A stretch of 64,000 bases of DNA from Pyxicephalus adspersus (lineage: Eukaryota > Chordata > Amphibia > Anura > Pyxicephalidae). The position numbers and the translations under genes are program-made. The notes below the pieces were generated by a model. That model had not been told where the DNA came from. It was given only the letters and a program-made list of their open reading frames with translations, and ran no database searches. Each line of letters opens with the position of its first letter. Positions within the stretch are counted from its first letter, which is position 1. Positions 10,986-23,190 of this stretch are shown here, piece by piece. The stretch covers positions 13,681,286 through 13,745,285 of the forward strand of contig NC_092863.1 in assembly GCF_032062135.1 (NCBI RefSeq), read 5' to 3'.

Positions 10986-11975
10986 GTTCCTTGCACCCGC
11001 ATTGTGTTGTCCATACGGTGGCCCCTATTACATCAATGGACCCAATGAAGTCCCCGTACATCCCGGATGTAATAGGAGCCAGGTTCAGTTGTGATTGGAT
11101 CTGGATAAATGCCCATTGGGTTGCCCTCAGGGAATGTGTCCCTGTACACCCTGCATAATATAAGGATCAGAGTCAGTTGGGGTTGAAAAACCAGGTCATT
11201 GCCTATTGAGTTGTCCTTAGGGAATGCACGCCTTGCATATTTTAAGGACCAGAGCCGGTGGTAGGGGGCAAGGGGGTTGACAACCTATTAAGTTGTCCAT
11301 AGGGAATGCGTTCATGTAGACCTTGCATGTAATAGGGACCAGGTCAGTTACCAAGTATGTTTCTGTTAGGGAATGGGTCCATGTCCAGCCTGGTATAGAT
11401 ACAAAGGCCAGTTGCGGGGGGGGGGGCATACTGGATGATTTGCCTTTATTAGGTATCATAGCCAGTTGGGGGGGGCAGGTAATTGCTTATTACATTTCTC
11501 TTAGGGAATGTGTCCATGTAATAGGGACCAGGGCCTATTGCAAAGTAGGCAATGATCCAATGAGTTCCCCTAGGGCAGTGGTCGCCAACTGGTTGTCCAT
11601 AATGAGTAAATGTTGGTGGTCCATGGCTCTGGCCAGTGCACCCTCCAGTGGGGTCAGGGGAGGGACCCTGTTTGGTGGGGCACACCGGCAAGAGACGATG
11701 ACCATGTCCCCCATATGGATTGCAGGCTCTGGACACAACCCACCCACTGTCCCATCGCAGGCTTAGACCTGCAATGGGAGAGTCGGTGGGTTCTGGCGTC
11801 ATGACGTCACTCTGAGGAAAGTTTCTTCCCATTTGAGTGACCCATGAAATTAGTGGTCCGTGACATACAAAAGGTTGGCAACCACTGCCCTAGGGTATAT
11901 GTCTATGTATGCCCTTCATGTAATAAAGACCAGGACTCTGTGGGAAATTGCCCACCTACTACAGGGCCCCATATG
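10986..11975 (+). repeat. decayed tandem array, 70-130 bp units
   Basis: The phrase TTAGGGAATGYGTCCATGTA...TGCATGTAATAGGGACCAGG recurs at about 11129, 11219, 11299, 11369, 11503 and, beyond the inserted hAT-like element, at 11891. Phrases such as ATTGCCTATTGAGTTGTCC lie between copies. Units have drifted in length, and poly-G runs sit at 11415-11426 and 11470-11476. Confidence 0.75.
11576..11887. mobile_element. hAT-like non-autonomous transposon with perfect 8-bp target duplication
   Basis: The 312-bp element has inverted ends CAGTGGTCGCCAAC / GTTGGCAACCACTG. It is flanked by the identical octamer CCCTAGGG (11568-11575 and 11888-11895), as expected for hAT transposition. It has no coding capacity. 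It sits inside the decayed tandem array. Confidence 0.92.
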
Positions 11976-12779
11976 AGAGAATGGCAGGGAGCTGTATGCT
12001 TGAGCTATGCCCCCCATAAGGATATAACCAAATGGGGCATCCAAAAAAAAACAATTCCTATGGAAATATTGAGAAGGGTGGTGGTTTTATACCCATAGAT
12101 TTTGAATAATAAGAGAAGATCATGCGGATGGTCTCTATCTGTTAGACGCTCATGAATAGTAATAAGAGCCAGAGGACATAACTGCCGCTCGGAACCAGAA
12201 CGTACTCCATTGAACGAGGATGCAAACAGCAATGTGACAGCAAGGAGCCGCCCGCAAACTGACTGGGAATTCCCACTGAGTAAAACCCTTGATAAGGAGG
12301 AAATCCCAGCACTTACCAAGAAATTACCAGAAAATAGGAAGGTTGTCCGAAACCACCTACCTGTTCCATCAATTACATTGTAACTCCATAGAGATTTCTT
12401 TTAAGGTTGTGGAAAGAGTAAAAAGGGGCTTTTAGTTTTTTTAGTGCTGTCTGTGTCCCTGCATGGAGGTAATATTAAAAGTGATGGAGAAACCTATGGT
12501 ATGTTGTCACAGGAGCAGGAATAACAGGGAAATCAGACAATGAGAAAACTGGTTTGGGTGACAACTAAGAAGGATTTCCTGGAAAACACACAAGAAACAT
12601 TTATGGGCTGGGGGGATTGAAGGACCCAGAGTCCAGATGACAACCAACCCCTTTATTTCTTGTCCTGGTGTCATCATGTTCTCCCCCAGCAATAATATTA
12701 AAAACTGGAAGGCAGTATAAATCTTCCAGACAGGAAAAAAGTAATATCAAGGCATTACCTAAATGTAACTCTAACCCTT

Positions 12780-12985
12780 AGGGCCATTTCAGACCTATTG
12801 TGAACTGAAGCTGTATGCCGCAGGCTCAACCGCGGTGCCATCCATACCCATTTAAATGCATGGGAGCGGTTAGGAACCATTTTTTTTAGATATGGCTGTG
12901 GCAGGTTGTGGTCGCTTTTGGAAGAACCGAGCCATGTGCAGGTGAGTTGCATAGCAGCAACCCTGCGGTAAGAAAGGGACTGTAC
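12780..12985. repeat. dispersed repeat of the AAGGGCCATTTCAGACC type
   Basis: It begins with the phrase TAAGGGCCATTTCAGACC and has a CG-rich middle. A similar start, AGAGCCCTTTCACACTAG, occurs at about 35240. Class uncertain. Confidence 0.4.
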
Positions 12986-13119
12986 ATTTCCTCTTCCAGC
13001 ATATTGCAGATATTTTCCCCTTGATTCTAAAACTTGCATACGAATCTTTAGGATATCATCATGTTTTAAAAGTGTTTCAGGGGCAGCAATTCTTAATTAC
13101 ATTGGAACACCCCCTAGAT

Positions 13120-13316
13120 CAGGAGTGCCCAACAGGTGGATCGCGATCTACTGGTAGTTTGCAAAGGCAACATGAGTGGATCGTGGAGCCCTGCCTTGCA
13201 AAATAATCTCTACCATGAGCAGTAGTTATTAAATTCAAGTTTTTTTTGTTGGTAGATCATTTGGACTTGGTCATTTTAAAAGTAGCTCGCAACCCAAAGA
13301 AGTGTGGGCACCCCTG
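13120..13316. mobile_element. hAT-like MITE with perfect 8-bp target duplication
   Basis: The 197-bp element has ends CAGGAGTGCCCAAC and GTGGGCACCCCTG. It is flanked by identical CCCTAGAT octamers at 13112-13119 and 13317-13324. No open frame. Confidence 0.9.
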
Positions 13317-16300
13317 CCCTAGATCTACACCATGTGGGTAGGCTCCTGGGTGTCAGCATTCTTAAATAACCAAGGGATCCCCTATAAAGATTACAAGTGT
13401 CTCCAAAATCAGATTCAGAAACTGCTGTAAACATTTGAAAGGGAAAAGGCGATTGGTTGTTATGGCCTTTCACACACCTACCCAATAAAAGCAGCATATA
13501 TGCAACAACCATGTACACATTTAGCAACCCATAACAACATCATTTTAGTTTAATAGACAGCAATGACATACAGAGTCTGATTGGCTCTGGAACTTTACTC
13601 TGCTTTAATAAACCTAATACAGCAAATTCCACACCAGTAAACAACATAAAGGACCATCGGTTTTATTTAATAATGTTTGCAATGGCCAGAGAACCAGAAT
13701 CAACAATCATTAAAGTAGTGCAAATTACACAAATGGAATACAATGGATTACACAAATGGTGGACACAAACTTTTCCACCAATTAAAAGTCAGCACTCTAT
13801 AGCTTGCTTGATTTCTTTACAGCATGTCAGTTTAAACAGAAATAACACGACATAATAAACTGCAGCAATAAGACAATGCCAAAAAACACAGCAAAACAAA
13901 TTAATACAAAACACATGCATAGTTCAACAAATTATAAAAAATTTCTCCTGACTATGCAACATAATAAACATTAAGAAATCATTTTGCAGTTTGACATTGT
14001 AAAATCAGACTGCTATGGGACTGGGTGAACAAAGGCAGCTATGTGCACCTTTATTTGACTATAAATACATATTAAAAACAGGCAAAAAGGAACACTTACC
14101 TTGGCAGGAACTGAGTAGGTGGTGATAGGAGTAGCAGACTGAAGGTAGAGATTGACATCCCAGTAATTATCAGCAGCTGCTGGGGGGAAGGGGTACATCC
14201 TATAGGACTGATCACATGACAGGGGCAGTTAATTACTGCTAGGGCTGCACACAGGTAAATAGGGCCAACTTTCTTACTGCTGTTACTGATGTGTAAAAGA
14301 CAACCAGGCATGAGAAACCAATGGAAGGTGCTATTGCTGGCCTCTGTTAATGCAATACATTGAGTCAGTGACCTGGAAATGTCTGAACATTGGGGAATGA
14401 AGATCCTAGAAAAAATGGCAGCCTACTGCTACAAAACAGGACACCGACTGCAATGAAAGAGCGGTGCAGCATACCCGTGACCTCACCTGCACCCCTCACT
14501 GTGGCACCTGAAGCTGGCACATCACGTCCAAACAACCGCTGAATAAATGTCAAATGCTGGGACGATATTCCAAAAATGCACATGGTTGGCTGATGTTTTT
14601 TAAAGTGTCTGGCAGGCTGAATGACTGCTGTCCTCCTGTGAATGAAGCCCATGGAAGGCTTTCCCTAAGTCCTTGTGAAGGTTGCTGGTGTTTAATGGGC
14701 CATTCAGCAATCGTTTTAAAGAGGACCTGCCAACAAGAGATGATGCCCGCTTCCATTGCTGAACTTGTTGTACAGAATAATAACTCCCTGCATATAATTG
14801 TGATATTTGGGGTCAGTAGATGCAGTCACACAGCTGAAACAATCATACAGATAATTACTGAACACCTGAGCTGTATACTTATTCTGGGGCAGGGAGTCAG
14901 AATAGTTTAAAGGGGCAGAACACCAACCAGGCCACCAATAGCAGCTTCCATCATGTCTCAGTGACAGCTTACCTATGTACAGGTATGTACAGTGACAGGT
15001 TTATTACCTATGTAGGATCCCCAGGATGGAGCTGAAGGTTGCTTTAGGCACTTTTCACTTGGATTTCATGCCAGCACATGGCAGATTGATGAATGACTGT
15101 TTGAGAACAACCGTTCTTCTATGCTATGGAGGAAAGGTGCTGCTTGCCCACCCCCCTCCCCATAAAACATAATAGCACTGTGTGTACAAAGCTTTTGCGT
15201 TCAGCTGTCACTGAAAAATCATTTCCAGCAGCAGTAATCTGAAGTCTGTACATAGCCTTAGAATTTGGCAAACAAAAGGACATGCAAAGTCTACTTTGCC
15301 ATAAACACTTTCTAGGGCACACTAGGAGGTAAGTGTCCCCTATGTGCATGCATTTTGGCAAGCACCAACTCCAACCTTGGAGACTTAATAAATTAATGAC
15401 CCTTTTTTACACCTAGAATAATTGTATAACCTGTCAAAGTAACAAGTTGACTTTACTAAAGGGACCCTAAGGAGCAATTGAGAATAAGAATTGCTTGGTA
15501 TGCCTTGCCATTGTGCAGAGCTCCATGGACCATTCAGTTGGCAAACTTTAAGGCTGCCCAATGGGAATCATCATATTGACCCTTACACTGCAGTGTTCTC
15601 CCCAAACCCTTTTAGCTGGGTGCACCACCCAGCACATTTCTGTAACCATCTGGCTGTTTATAAGTGGTTTACTAAAAAGATGGGTCACAATACAGGGGCC
15701 ACCACCCACCTACAGCTTCTTCTTCTCATCTAGCTTAAGTCTCAAGAGAATACTACACTGGGATTCTTTATGGGATCAACCAATAAAATGCAGCTGCTGC
15801 ACTTTTGTCACCAGTGCCTTCATTATTAGTTTTACATTAGTCTCTCGCTATCTTGCATCCAGGGCATGCACAGGAATTACTTCATCCTGGCACAGATTCT
15901 GCTTCGATAAAATCGTCACTCTTGGCTAATCTATTCAAAGTGTACTAAAAAAAGTTTTGGCTTTAATATGCTTTTGAGGGAGGAATTATCTTTGAATGCT
16001 AAGAGTAACCAATCACAGTTTTATTTTTCAACACCCTTATAAATCTGATTGGTTTAAAGCGCCCCCCTCTTGCACACACATACGCCTAACTCTCCAGATC
16101 TAAACTTTATGGATAGTTGTTACTTTTTTTTTTACTCCTCTTCTAGCACAAAGTACCTAGGCATCACATACGCTATATTTTATACTTGTATTTCAAGATG
16201 CAATATGCTGCTGCAATGACTCCAAACATCCGCCTATCATGTTGATTGCTATCTTTAATACACAGATTTTTGCATAATATTCACTTTGTGTTATGTTTGT

Positions 16301-18754
16301 CATTTTGTCAAATACTGGCCATAGTATTTTTTTCCCCCTGCCTATATATAGTAATAAAAGTGGCAGTCTGGGCGAGTGCTTTCCATTAATTTTAGCTCCT
16401 GATTCGTGGCGTTGCCCTTTTAAATTTTACCCAACTCTTCCTACAGTACTGCACAAGATAGGAGGCGGGACTAAACAGTCTGAAGAAGATTGACAACCTG
16501 GATGACTAATCAGAAAGACTTCAGTTGCTTTGCCTTCTTTTAACCCTTTAGGTGTCATATAGGCCTTCAACGTTAAGTGTTTTCACCGAGAATATTACTG
16601 GGGTTTCCTGATGACTAAAATAAAATTTTTGGCCAAACAGTAACACATATTATAAAGGGGGAAACATGAGTCACCCTAGACGGGGCTTCCTGGCCATAGC
16701 ACGCCTGGGGATTTCACTTTTTTTGCATCATAAATGTGGATTTGTATTTTATCACCTGTAGGTAAATGCTCTATAGTGTGCACAGGGTGAAAATGAAAAT
16801 GCAAGTTTGTTTAAAGAATAGAGAGATGGCTAACCTGCCATGTAGTACTACAATTTCCCATGCTGCCAGGTCCTGTGGATGCAATGGTTGGTGCCATGGC
16901 ACAGGAGAACCCCACACAACTCAAATGTTAGGTCACTGTAGACTTCCAGGATCATCCAAAGCTTAAATATCAAACTACTCGATCAGTCTGCCCTAATGAT
17001 GATCCAGAGTGGATTATGTGATGGTAAAAGGATCACATCTGCACATTTTTCACATGTTCTTGGTGTTCGTCTTGGACACTGAATAGCCCAGTGGGTCAAA
17101 TTTTACCACCTATGGCTAGGACAGATTGAATAGCCCTGTCTTTACATATGATTACCTATGATATATATATAATCATCATTAGGTGTATTAGAGATGACCT
17201 GCCATTGTAGCCTCGGCCAGCTAAGGCTACAATGAGAGGAAGTGCAGAGAAATCTTCCCAACATTGCTGTAAAAGCCCACCAAGGTTTCCAATCATTCTC
17301 CAATCTATGCAAAAGTTTAGGCTATACAGATCCTGGTGTTGTGATGTGTTCTTGCCAATGTTGCCATTTTTGTTCATATTCATTACCTCAGTATTATATT
17401 TTTATATTAAATAACCTATTAGTGCAAGCATTTATCAAACCGAAATTACACAACGCAATATAATCAACATTTTTGGTAATGTATGACAGATAAGGTCGGG
17501 TCATATAAATAGATAACAAACAGGTCAAACTTCAAATTATGTGAGCCTGTAAAATGCTGAATAACTACGGGTCTCCAAATTGTCCATAGGCAACGTAATA
17601 AAAGCCCCTCCATTCTGGCCATGATGGACCTGGGCAACCAGAAGGTATAAATAAGCCAAAGAAAGATGATGGAGAAGGATGGGGGACCTACAGCAAGCAG
17701 AAATGATCTGCGGGGTACTTGAAAGTCAACAGCCAGTAGAAGAAGTAAACATAGTCATTTGTTTATGGTGTGCTCCCAACACCATAGTACACACATAACA
17801 GGTTAAGGACGCTTGTTCATATGAACAGAATGGTAACACAACAAAACATACCAAAAGAAAAACAAGAACCATTTTTAACATTACTGTGCATTGTTCTGTG
17901 CTGCAAAGCATTCATGTTGAGGCTGCTTTGCCATTCCTGCAATGGGTCTGTTGCTAAAACAAATTGCACCACAATGGAAAAGTTTGTCCTGATCAATGAT
18001 AATGATGTTAAGTTGTGCCTTTCTATGGTAGTGGATGGCAAATAATCTCACCCTATAATCCTCCATATGTAATTGCACAATACCTCTTAAGCATCTAACT
18101 GCTGGTGAATAGAGTTCGGCTTTTTAAATGAACTAGTAGAGGGTTCCAAAGTCCACTACACACAGGGCAGGTAGTAAATAGTAAAAGTAGACTATTACTT
18201 GCTGCCATTATGTGCCTAAAATTGCAGTTACAGGCTACACAGCAGTTAGACAACTATTTCTCTTGGATAACTTTTATAAAATATAGCCTAAACTTTTTTT
18301 TTGTTTTGTTCTGAAGGGTTTAAATCTGTCTGTGACCTGTCAGGGGAAATCTCTTCCTTTTTATCAATAGTGTTCTGGTTGTAAGATTTCTACTGTTCTG
18401 GATTTTCTATCGTTCGGAAACATGGCCACCTGGGCTCATAAAGTGGTGAACCCAGGACTGGATCCTCCGAATGGCAACCTGGGCAGGAGCTTTGGACTGT
18501 CTAGAGGACCCAGCTATTACCTCCAGGCTTTTACAGTACATCAGGACAATATCAGCATTGGTCATAATTTGTAGGTAGTTGGTGTCAAAAGGGACCATGT
18601 CAGTCCAGACATTGTGAATAGGACGGCTTCACTGACTCTATTGCAATCCTAATTAATGTCAATCAAAATATTAGAGAGGCAGGGACTGTAACCTTATTTA
18701 GGGTCTCATTCTACCTTTAACCCTCTATGGGTGAACCAGCCTAGCTGAGACAAA
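13317..18754. other. intergenic DNA, no gene seen
   Basis: Short open frames only, none with recognisable domains. It contains the repeat at 15586-15710. The rest is unassigned AT-rich sequence. Confidence 0.5.
15586..15710 (+). repeat. dispersed repeat, copy 1 (second copy inverted near 49.1 kb)
   Basis: Phrases such as GGTGCACCACCC, CATCTGGCTGTTT and GATGGGTCACAAT align, in order, with the reverse complement of 49112-49222. Class not recognised. Confidence 0.7.
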
Positions 18755-18978
18755 GGGCCTGATTTATTAAAGCTCTCCAAGGCTGGAGAGAATAAACTTT
18801 CACCAGTGTAGCTAGGTGATCCAGCAAACCTGGAATGGATTTCTTCAATGTCATTTGCTATTTGCTAGCAAATGCTTTGAATCCTGGACCAGATCCAACA
18901 CAGGTTTGTTGGATCACCCAGCTTCACTGATGAAAGTGTATTCTCTCCAGCCTTGGAGAGCTTTAATAAATCATGGCC
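18755..18978. mobile_element. palindromic MITE, family P, copy 1
   Basis: About 224 bp whose two halves are near-perfect inverted repeats. Both arms read GGCC(T/A)TGATTTATTAAAG, then CTCCAAGGCTGGAGAG, then a CACTTTCA-like segment. The closest relative is at 24645-24866. Confidence 0.85.
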
Positions 18979-21900
18979 AAAGACAGCAAAACAAACCTAC
19001 AAACCTGACCGGAGTTCTGATTCATCCCCCCCAAAAAATATTTTTTCTGTAAATACACTTTTATATTTGTGTGAATATTATAATACTATTTTACTTTTGT
19101 TGTTCTTTGTAAGTGATTTGTAATTTATTGCACGGTTTGAGAGTCAATCTCATCAAGTGTGAAACTTAAACCTACAGACATAGACATAAACCCAGAATTG
19201 ATCCATTCACATAGCAGCCGGAGAGAAATCCTATCGGAATGAATGGAAAAAGCACACTGCAGCCTACCGAGTGCTATGTTTCTTGGATTTGTTTGCTGGG
19301 TCTGTTTACATTGATTATTCAAATACTGAAAAAGTCAGCTAGGTCAATAGTCTGAAGAAAAGTCAGCACTGCAGTTAGCAACAACTCCTAATATTTCAGA
19401 TAACTCAATATTGTGTACATGCCATATCTATAGTATAGTTAAAGCCAAAACTTTTGATTCTTGTGTGTTGTATATAGAAGAAAAAAATTAGAATTAGATT
19501 CCATCAGGGATTTTTTTTTGTCTGTGGCTGTTTGGTAGATCTTTCACTTAATGTCCAGAGACACAACAGGCATTGAGGGAAAATCTTCCCTTATATATTT
19601 ATATTTTATTTGCATGAATAGCAATATTGGCTACAGCGTTAAAAGGGGAAACGCTGAAATTAGATTTTATAATTTTGGGTATGTAGCGGGAAGTGAAACT
19701 GTCCTAAAATCTTGCTTCTCTTTTGATCAGACATAAAGTTATCCATATAAACAATATATTGTGGCCCTTCCTACCATCCACACAAGATCCTGATTGGAAG
19801 CCTGTAAAGCCATGTGCTGGAAACTGATTGATGACCTTCCGCACAGGAACTTTCGCAGTTTATAATTGTACAAATATACAAATTTACTACCAATGTTGAT
19901 CTAGAGGGAAGTTGTGTCCTAAAAATGAAGCCAAAAATCATGTGTTTGATTGTTGGTGAGTTGGCTCACATCCTGCTGTCTCCTAAGGACTCCGGTAGCA
20001 AGATGTCCCCCATAACATCTATTGGTTTCTCCGTAAAATAGAATAATCCAGAATTGTGGATGGAATGGGTCTATAGTGGAATATCAGATATGTTATAACA
20101 AACATACAGAGGTTGGTAAAAGTATTAGTAGTAAAAAAAAAAACATTTTGAAGAAGGGAGCAATCAGACTGTGATGGAAAGGGATGAAGACCCATAAAGG
20201 TGGCAAATATACAAACTGCTATAAACCATCACCTATGGTAAATCTCTGACGTCATTAATTGTAGCAGTGCCTATACAATCTGTCATTTCAATTGTAGGTT
20301 GAATTGGCTTTCAAGGTCTCGGAGAAGGTAGACTTTGCAAATTAGGTACCTGACTGTGGAATAATTATATGAGATAATGAATAGAAATTCATTCAGTATT
20401 TGATAGGATTCAGAAACCATGGCTAAGACAGTAAATGTCAGCAGCACACTATCTTATAATTCAGCGGATGAGGGAAATATTGATTTTCAGAATACAATCA
20501 GTAACTGGGTCACTTTATAGAAGGCGCTGCAGGCGAGGATTAAATCTTCATGGTAAGAGGATGTATTATTAATTCTGACTGCGACACCTTCAATAGAAAC
20601 TTTTTAAATATCTTTAACTCGTCACCTGAGGAAAATCATTTCCGTCTGTCGTCCATGGCCGATCGCTGTGTTCTCTTTTTAATTGACTTTCATGGCTCAT
20701 TGTGAAAGAAGACTGGACCAAGCTATGTGCAGCTGTTTGTTTGGAGAGGAACTAGCATGCCCCGGCATGTATTAGCAGCCAGAAAAAGTTGAAAAATAAA
20801 TATACTACAGTATATTTAAAGGATTGCTTTATTACTTTACAAAGGTTGTTTGTAAAATTATGTTTCACATTGGCAACTTTAGTGAACTGGTTCAAATACA
20901 ATAAAAATGCTCACATTTGACAACTGCCATTGTAGAGTTAAATGTTACTTTATGTCTGACTATTCTTACCACCCTTTCAGTCAGTCAAGCAAAGAGAAAT
21001 CCCCAATAAATCTGGGTATTATTATTGTGCATTTATATAGTGGCAACATATAACACAGTGGTGCAGTCCATAGACATGTCACTAATTGTTTCCCAGAGAA
21101 GCTTACAATCTGTTGTCCCTGCCATAGCCATATGCCCCTAACATAGTATAAGAATGATTTGAGGGGAAGCCAATGGAAAAACCTGTTTAAATTTGTGGGA
21201 TGTAAATTGAATGTAGAATGTCTTCTACAATGCAACACTGGGTGATGGCTAAATGCCAGTCATAATATTGTTGGTGGTAGCACTTGGTAAGGAAGGGGAC
21301 AAGCAAATAAAGTGTAGCTCCCCCAAATTTGGTTTCAAAACAACAACACAAAGAATAGTTTTGTTTTTTTTTCAGCCTGTGTCCTGCTTGGGATGTTCCT
21401 TTGTTACTTCCTATTCTAAAGATCAAACAGAAAGTGAGAGAATATTGCTGCAAATTGGTCTGTTATCAAAAGAACAAACGTTGGAAGATTATCCCCAAAT
21501 ACTGTGCTCTAGTGACACCTGTAACATTTTAGATTCTTTCATCACTTTCTATCATCGTGATATACAGATGAGGGGAGTATAAAGTAAAAAAGTATAAAGT
21601 ATTTTTTTTTTTTTTTTTAAATTTTTTACTTGTCTGCTGAGTAAAGATATTGATTTAAAATGAAGTTCAATGATGTTTTGATTTGGGCATTGCAAGTTAA
21701 TGTGCATTATGTATTCAAAACTAGCATTACATTTTTTTTTGCTAGAAATGCATATAAAGTGAGCTCCTTGGTTTGCATTGGCACTTTAAGGTCTTGTAGG
21801 AGGGAATGGAAAGACAGACTACTGCACAAATATCTCACCACTGGGCTTTTTAGGAGATACAAAAAGCTGGCAGATGACATCATCCCTTGGGTGCCCATCC

Positions 21901-22244
21901 AAAACTGAAATGTCAGCCTCGGGTGTGTCTCTTGTCTAAACGTACTGTTGGGACTTATTTTTCTTGCTGGTTTCTGTGCTCTTATTTCTACTCTGGGTCT
22001 GTTTAAGGACAAGCCTGGACTTATCCCAGAACCTGAACAGCACTGAATGGAATATAACTTACCCAGTGAAAAAGGAAAGTGAACAGAGGGATTAAAAAAG
22101 ATACTGTCTGTGTTCTCCAGGATAGTTCCAGTGAGCTCTGCTGAGTTATTCACATCAATCTATTTGCAGAAGGCAGCTGTGCGGAGATTCTTGGTTCAGA
22201 CCAGATATGTGTGAGCATCCCAGGTTTGGCTGGATCCATGCTTG
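18979..22244. other. intergenic DNA, no gene seen
   Basis: It holds an inverted SINE fragment at 21016-21180 and otherwise unassigned AT-rich DNA. Poly-T runs sit near 21601. Confidence 0.5.
21016..21180 (-). repeat. SINE 3' half, minus strand
   Basis: Reads TATTATTATTGTGCATTTAT at its left end, which is the inverted AATAATAATA tail, and shares the GAGGGGAAGCCAATGG body segment with the full SINEs. Confidence 0.7.
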
Positions 22245-22690
22245 AATCCTAATCTAGATTAACTAGGTGCTCTCCTCCTAGTCTTGACCTCCTTTGTTTT
22301 CACTTCATAGTCCTGTCTAGTTCTTTGCTCGCTTATTAGCACTAACCAATCAGCTCTGTGCCTTCTGCCTAATCTTGGCCAGGTCTGTTTGCTTTCTAGT
22401 CCTGACTGGTTGGTGCTTGTTCCCTAGTCCTAACCCACTCTGCACTCTTACTTCTTTCCCAAGTTAATTATTTCCCCATTTCCTAACTCTGTTATAAGTC
22501 CTGTGCTTGCTTGTATCCCAAGTCAGTCCTTTAATATATTCCTAGCCCTATGGTAGAGATAATCAATCAGTCATGTTCGTGCTTCCAAGTTCTACTCAGC
22601 TCTGCACTCTCTTCCTAACCTAGCTCTGTCAGCTTCTGACATTGGCCAGCCCTGTCTGTGCTATCTTCTGTGGGTCCCAATTAAAACCGT
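22245..22690 (+). repeat. decayed tandem-like pyrimidine-rich repeat
   Basis: Variants of CTAGTCCTGACC and CTCTGTGCTT recur irregularly. This suggests an old tandem array with units of roughly 40-60 bp. It overlaps the likely acbd4 3' UTR/flank; an ATTAAA on the minus strand at 22535-22530 could serve as a polyadenylation signal. Confidence 0.4.
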
Positions 22691-23082
22691 GCTCATCTTA
22701 GTAGACTATGTATAATCTCCTGCTGTCCCTAACTATATTGTATGTTGGTTTCAGTATGTTTTTGTTGCCTTTGTCTTGGCTTTCCCTGGGGTGTTTCAAA
22801 GAAAAGGCCATTTATCGGATAAATCTCCAGCCACTGCAAACACAGTGGTGGAGATAAATGAGGTAAAAAAACAATGCAATATTATACAGAGTACAGGAGA
22901 AGATTAAGATAATTAACCTATTCATTCCCAGGCTCAATCAACAAAGAAGCACCAAATTTACTAGTCCCTGAGCCCCAAAATCAGTTAGAGTGCTGTCTAT
23001 TAGAAAGGGAAAGCTCACGCTTACTCGGTTGTCAATGTCCTCTAAAGATAAAGATGGAGGTTGGTTAGGCTTACTAGACAGG

Positions 23083-23190
23083 TCAACTTTTCCTCCCATA
23101 AAATCTTCGAAGTAGCCAGTGTACAATGAATGGCCAGATAATAATAAAAAGAAGGGTCTGAGACTGGGCAGTTCCAGAGTGCTGGGACTC
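23083..23190 (-). CDS. acbd4: acbd4 last coding exon: tail anchor and stop
   Basis: After CTACAG it encodes 35 residues: a polar lead, the hydrophobic segment [15 protein letters not shown], then RRFYGRKS and TGA. The same TM-plus-basic-tail ending is typical of ACBD4/ACBD5. Phase 0 entry. Confidence 0.95.
   Translation of the reverse strand, partial: ESQHSGTAQSQTLLFIIIWPFIVHWLLRRFYGRKS

Noticed and set aside
11323..11832. Frames of 127-147 codons on both strands
   Set aside because: They fall in a decayed tandem array and a hAT-like element with no coding features.
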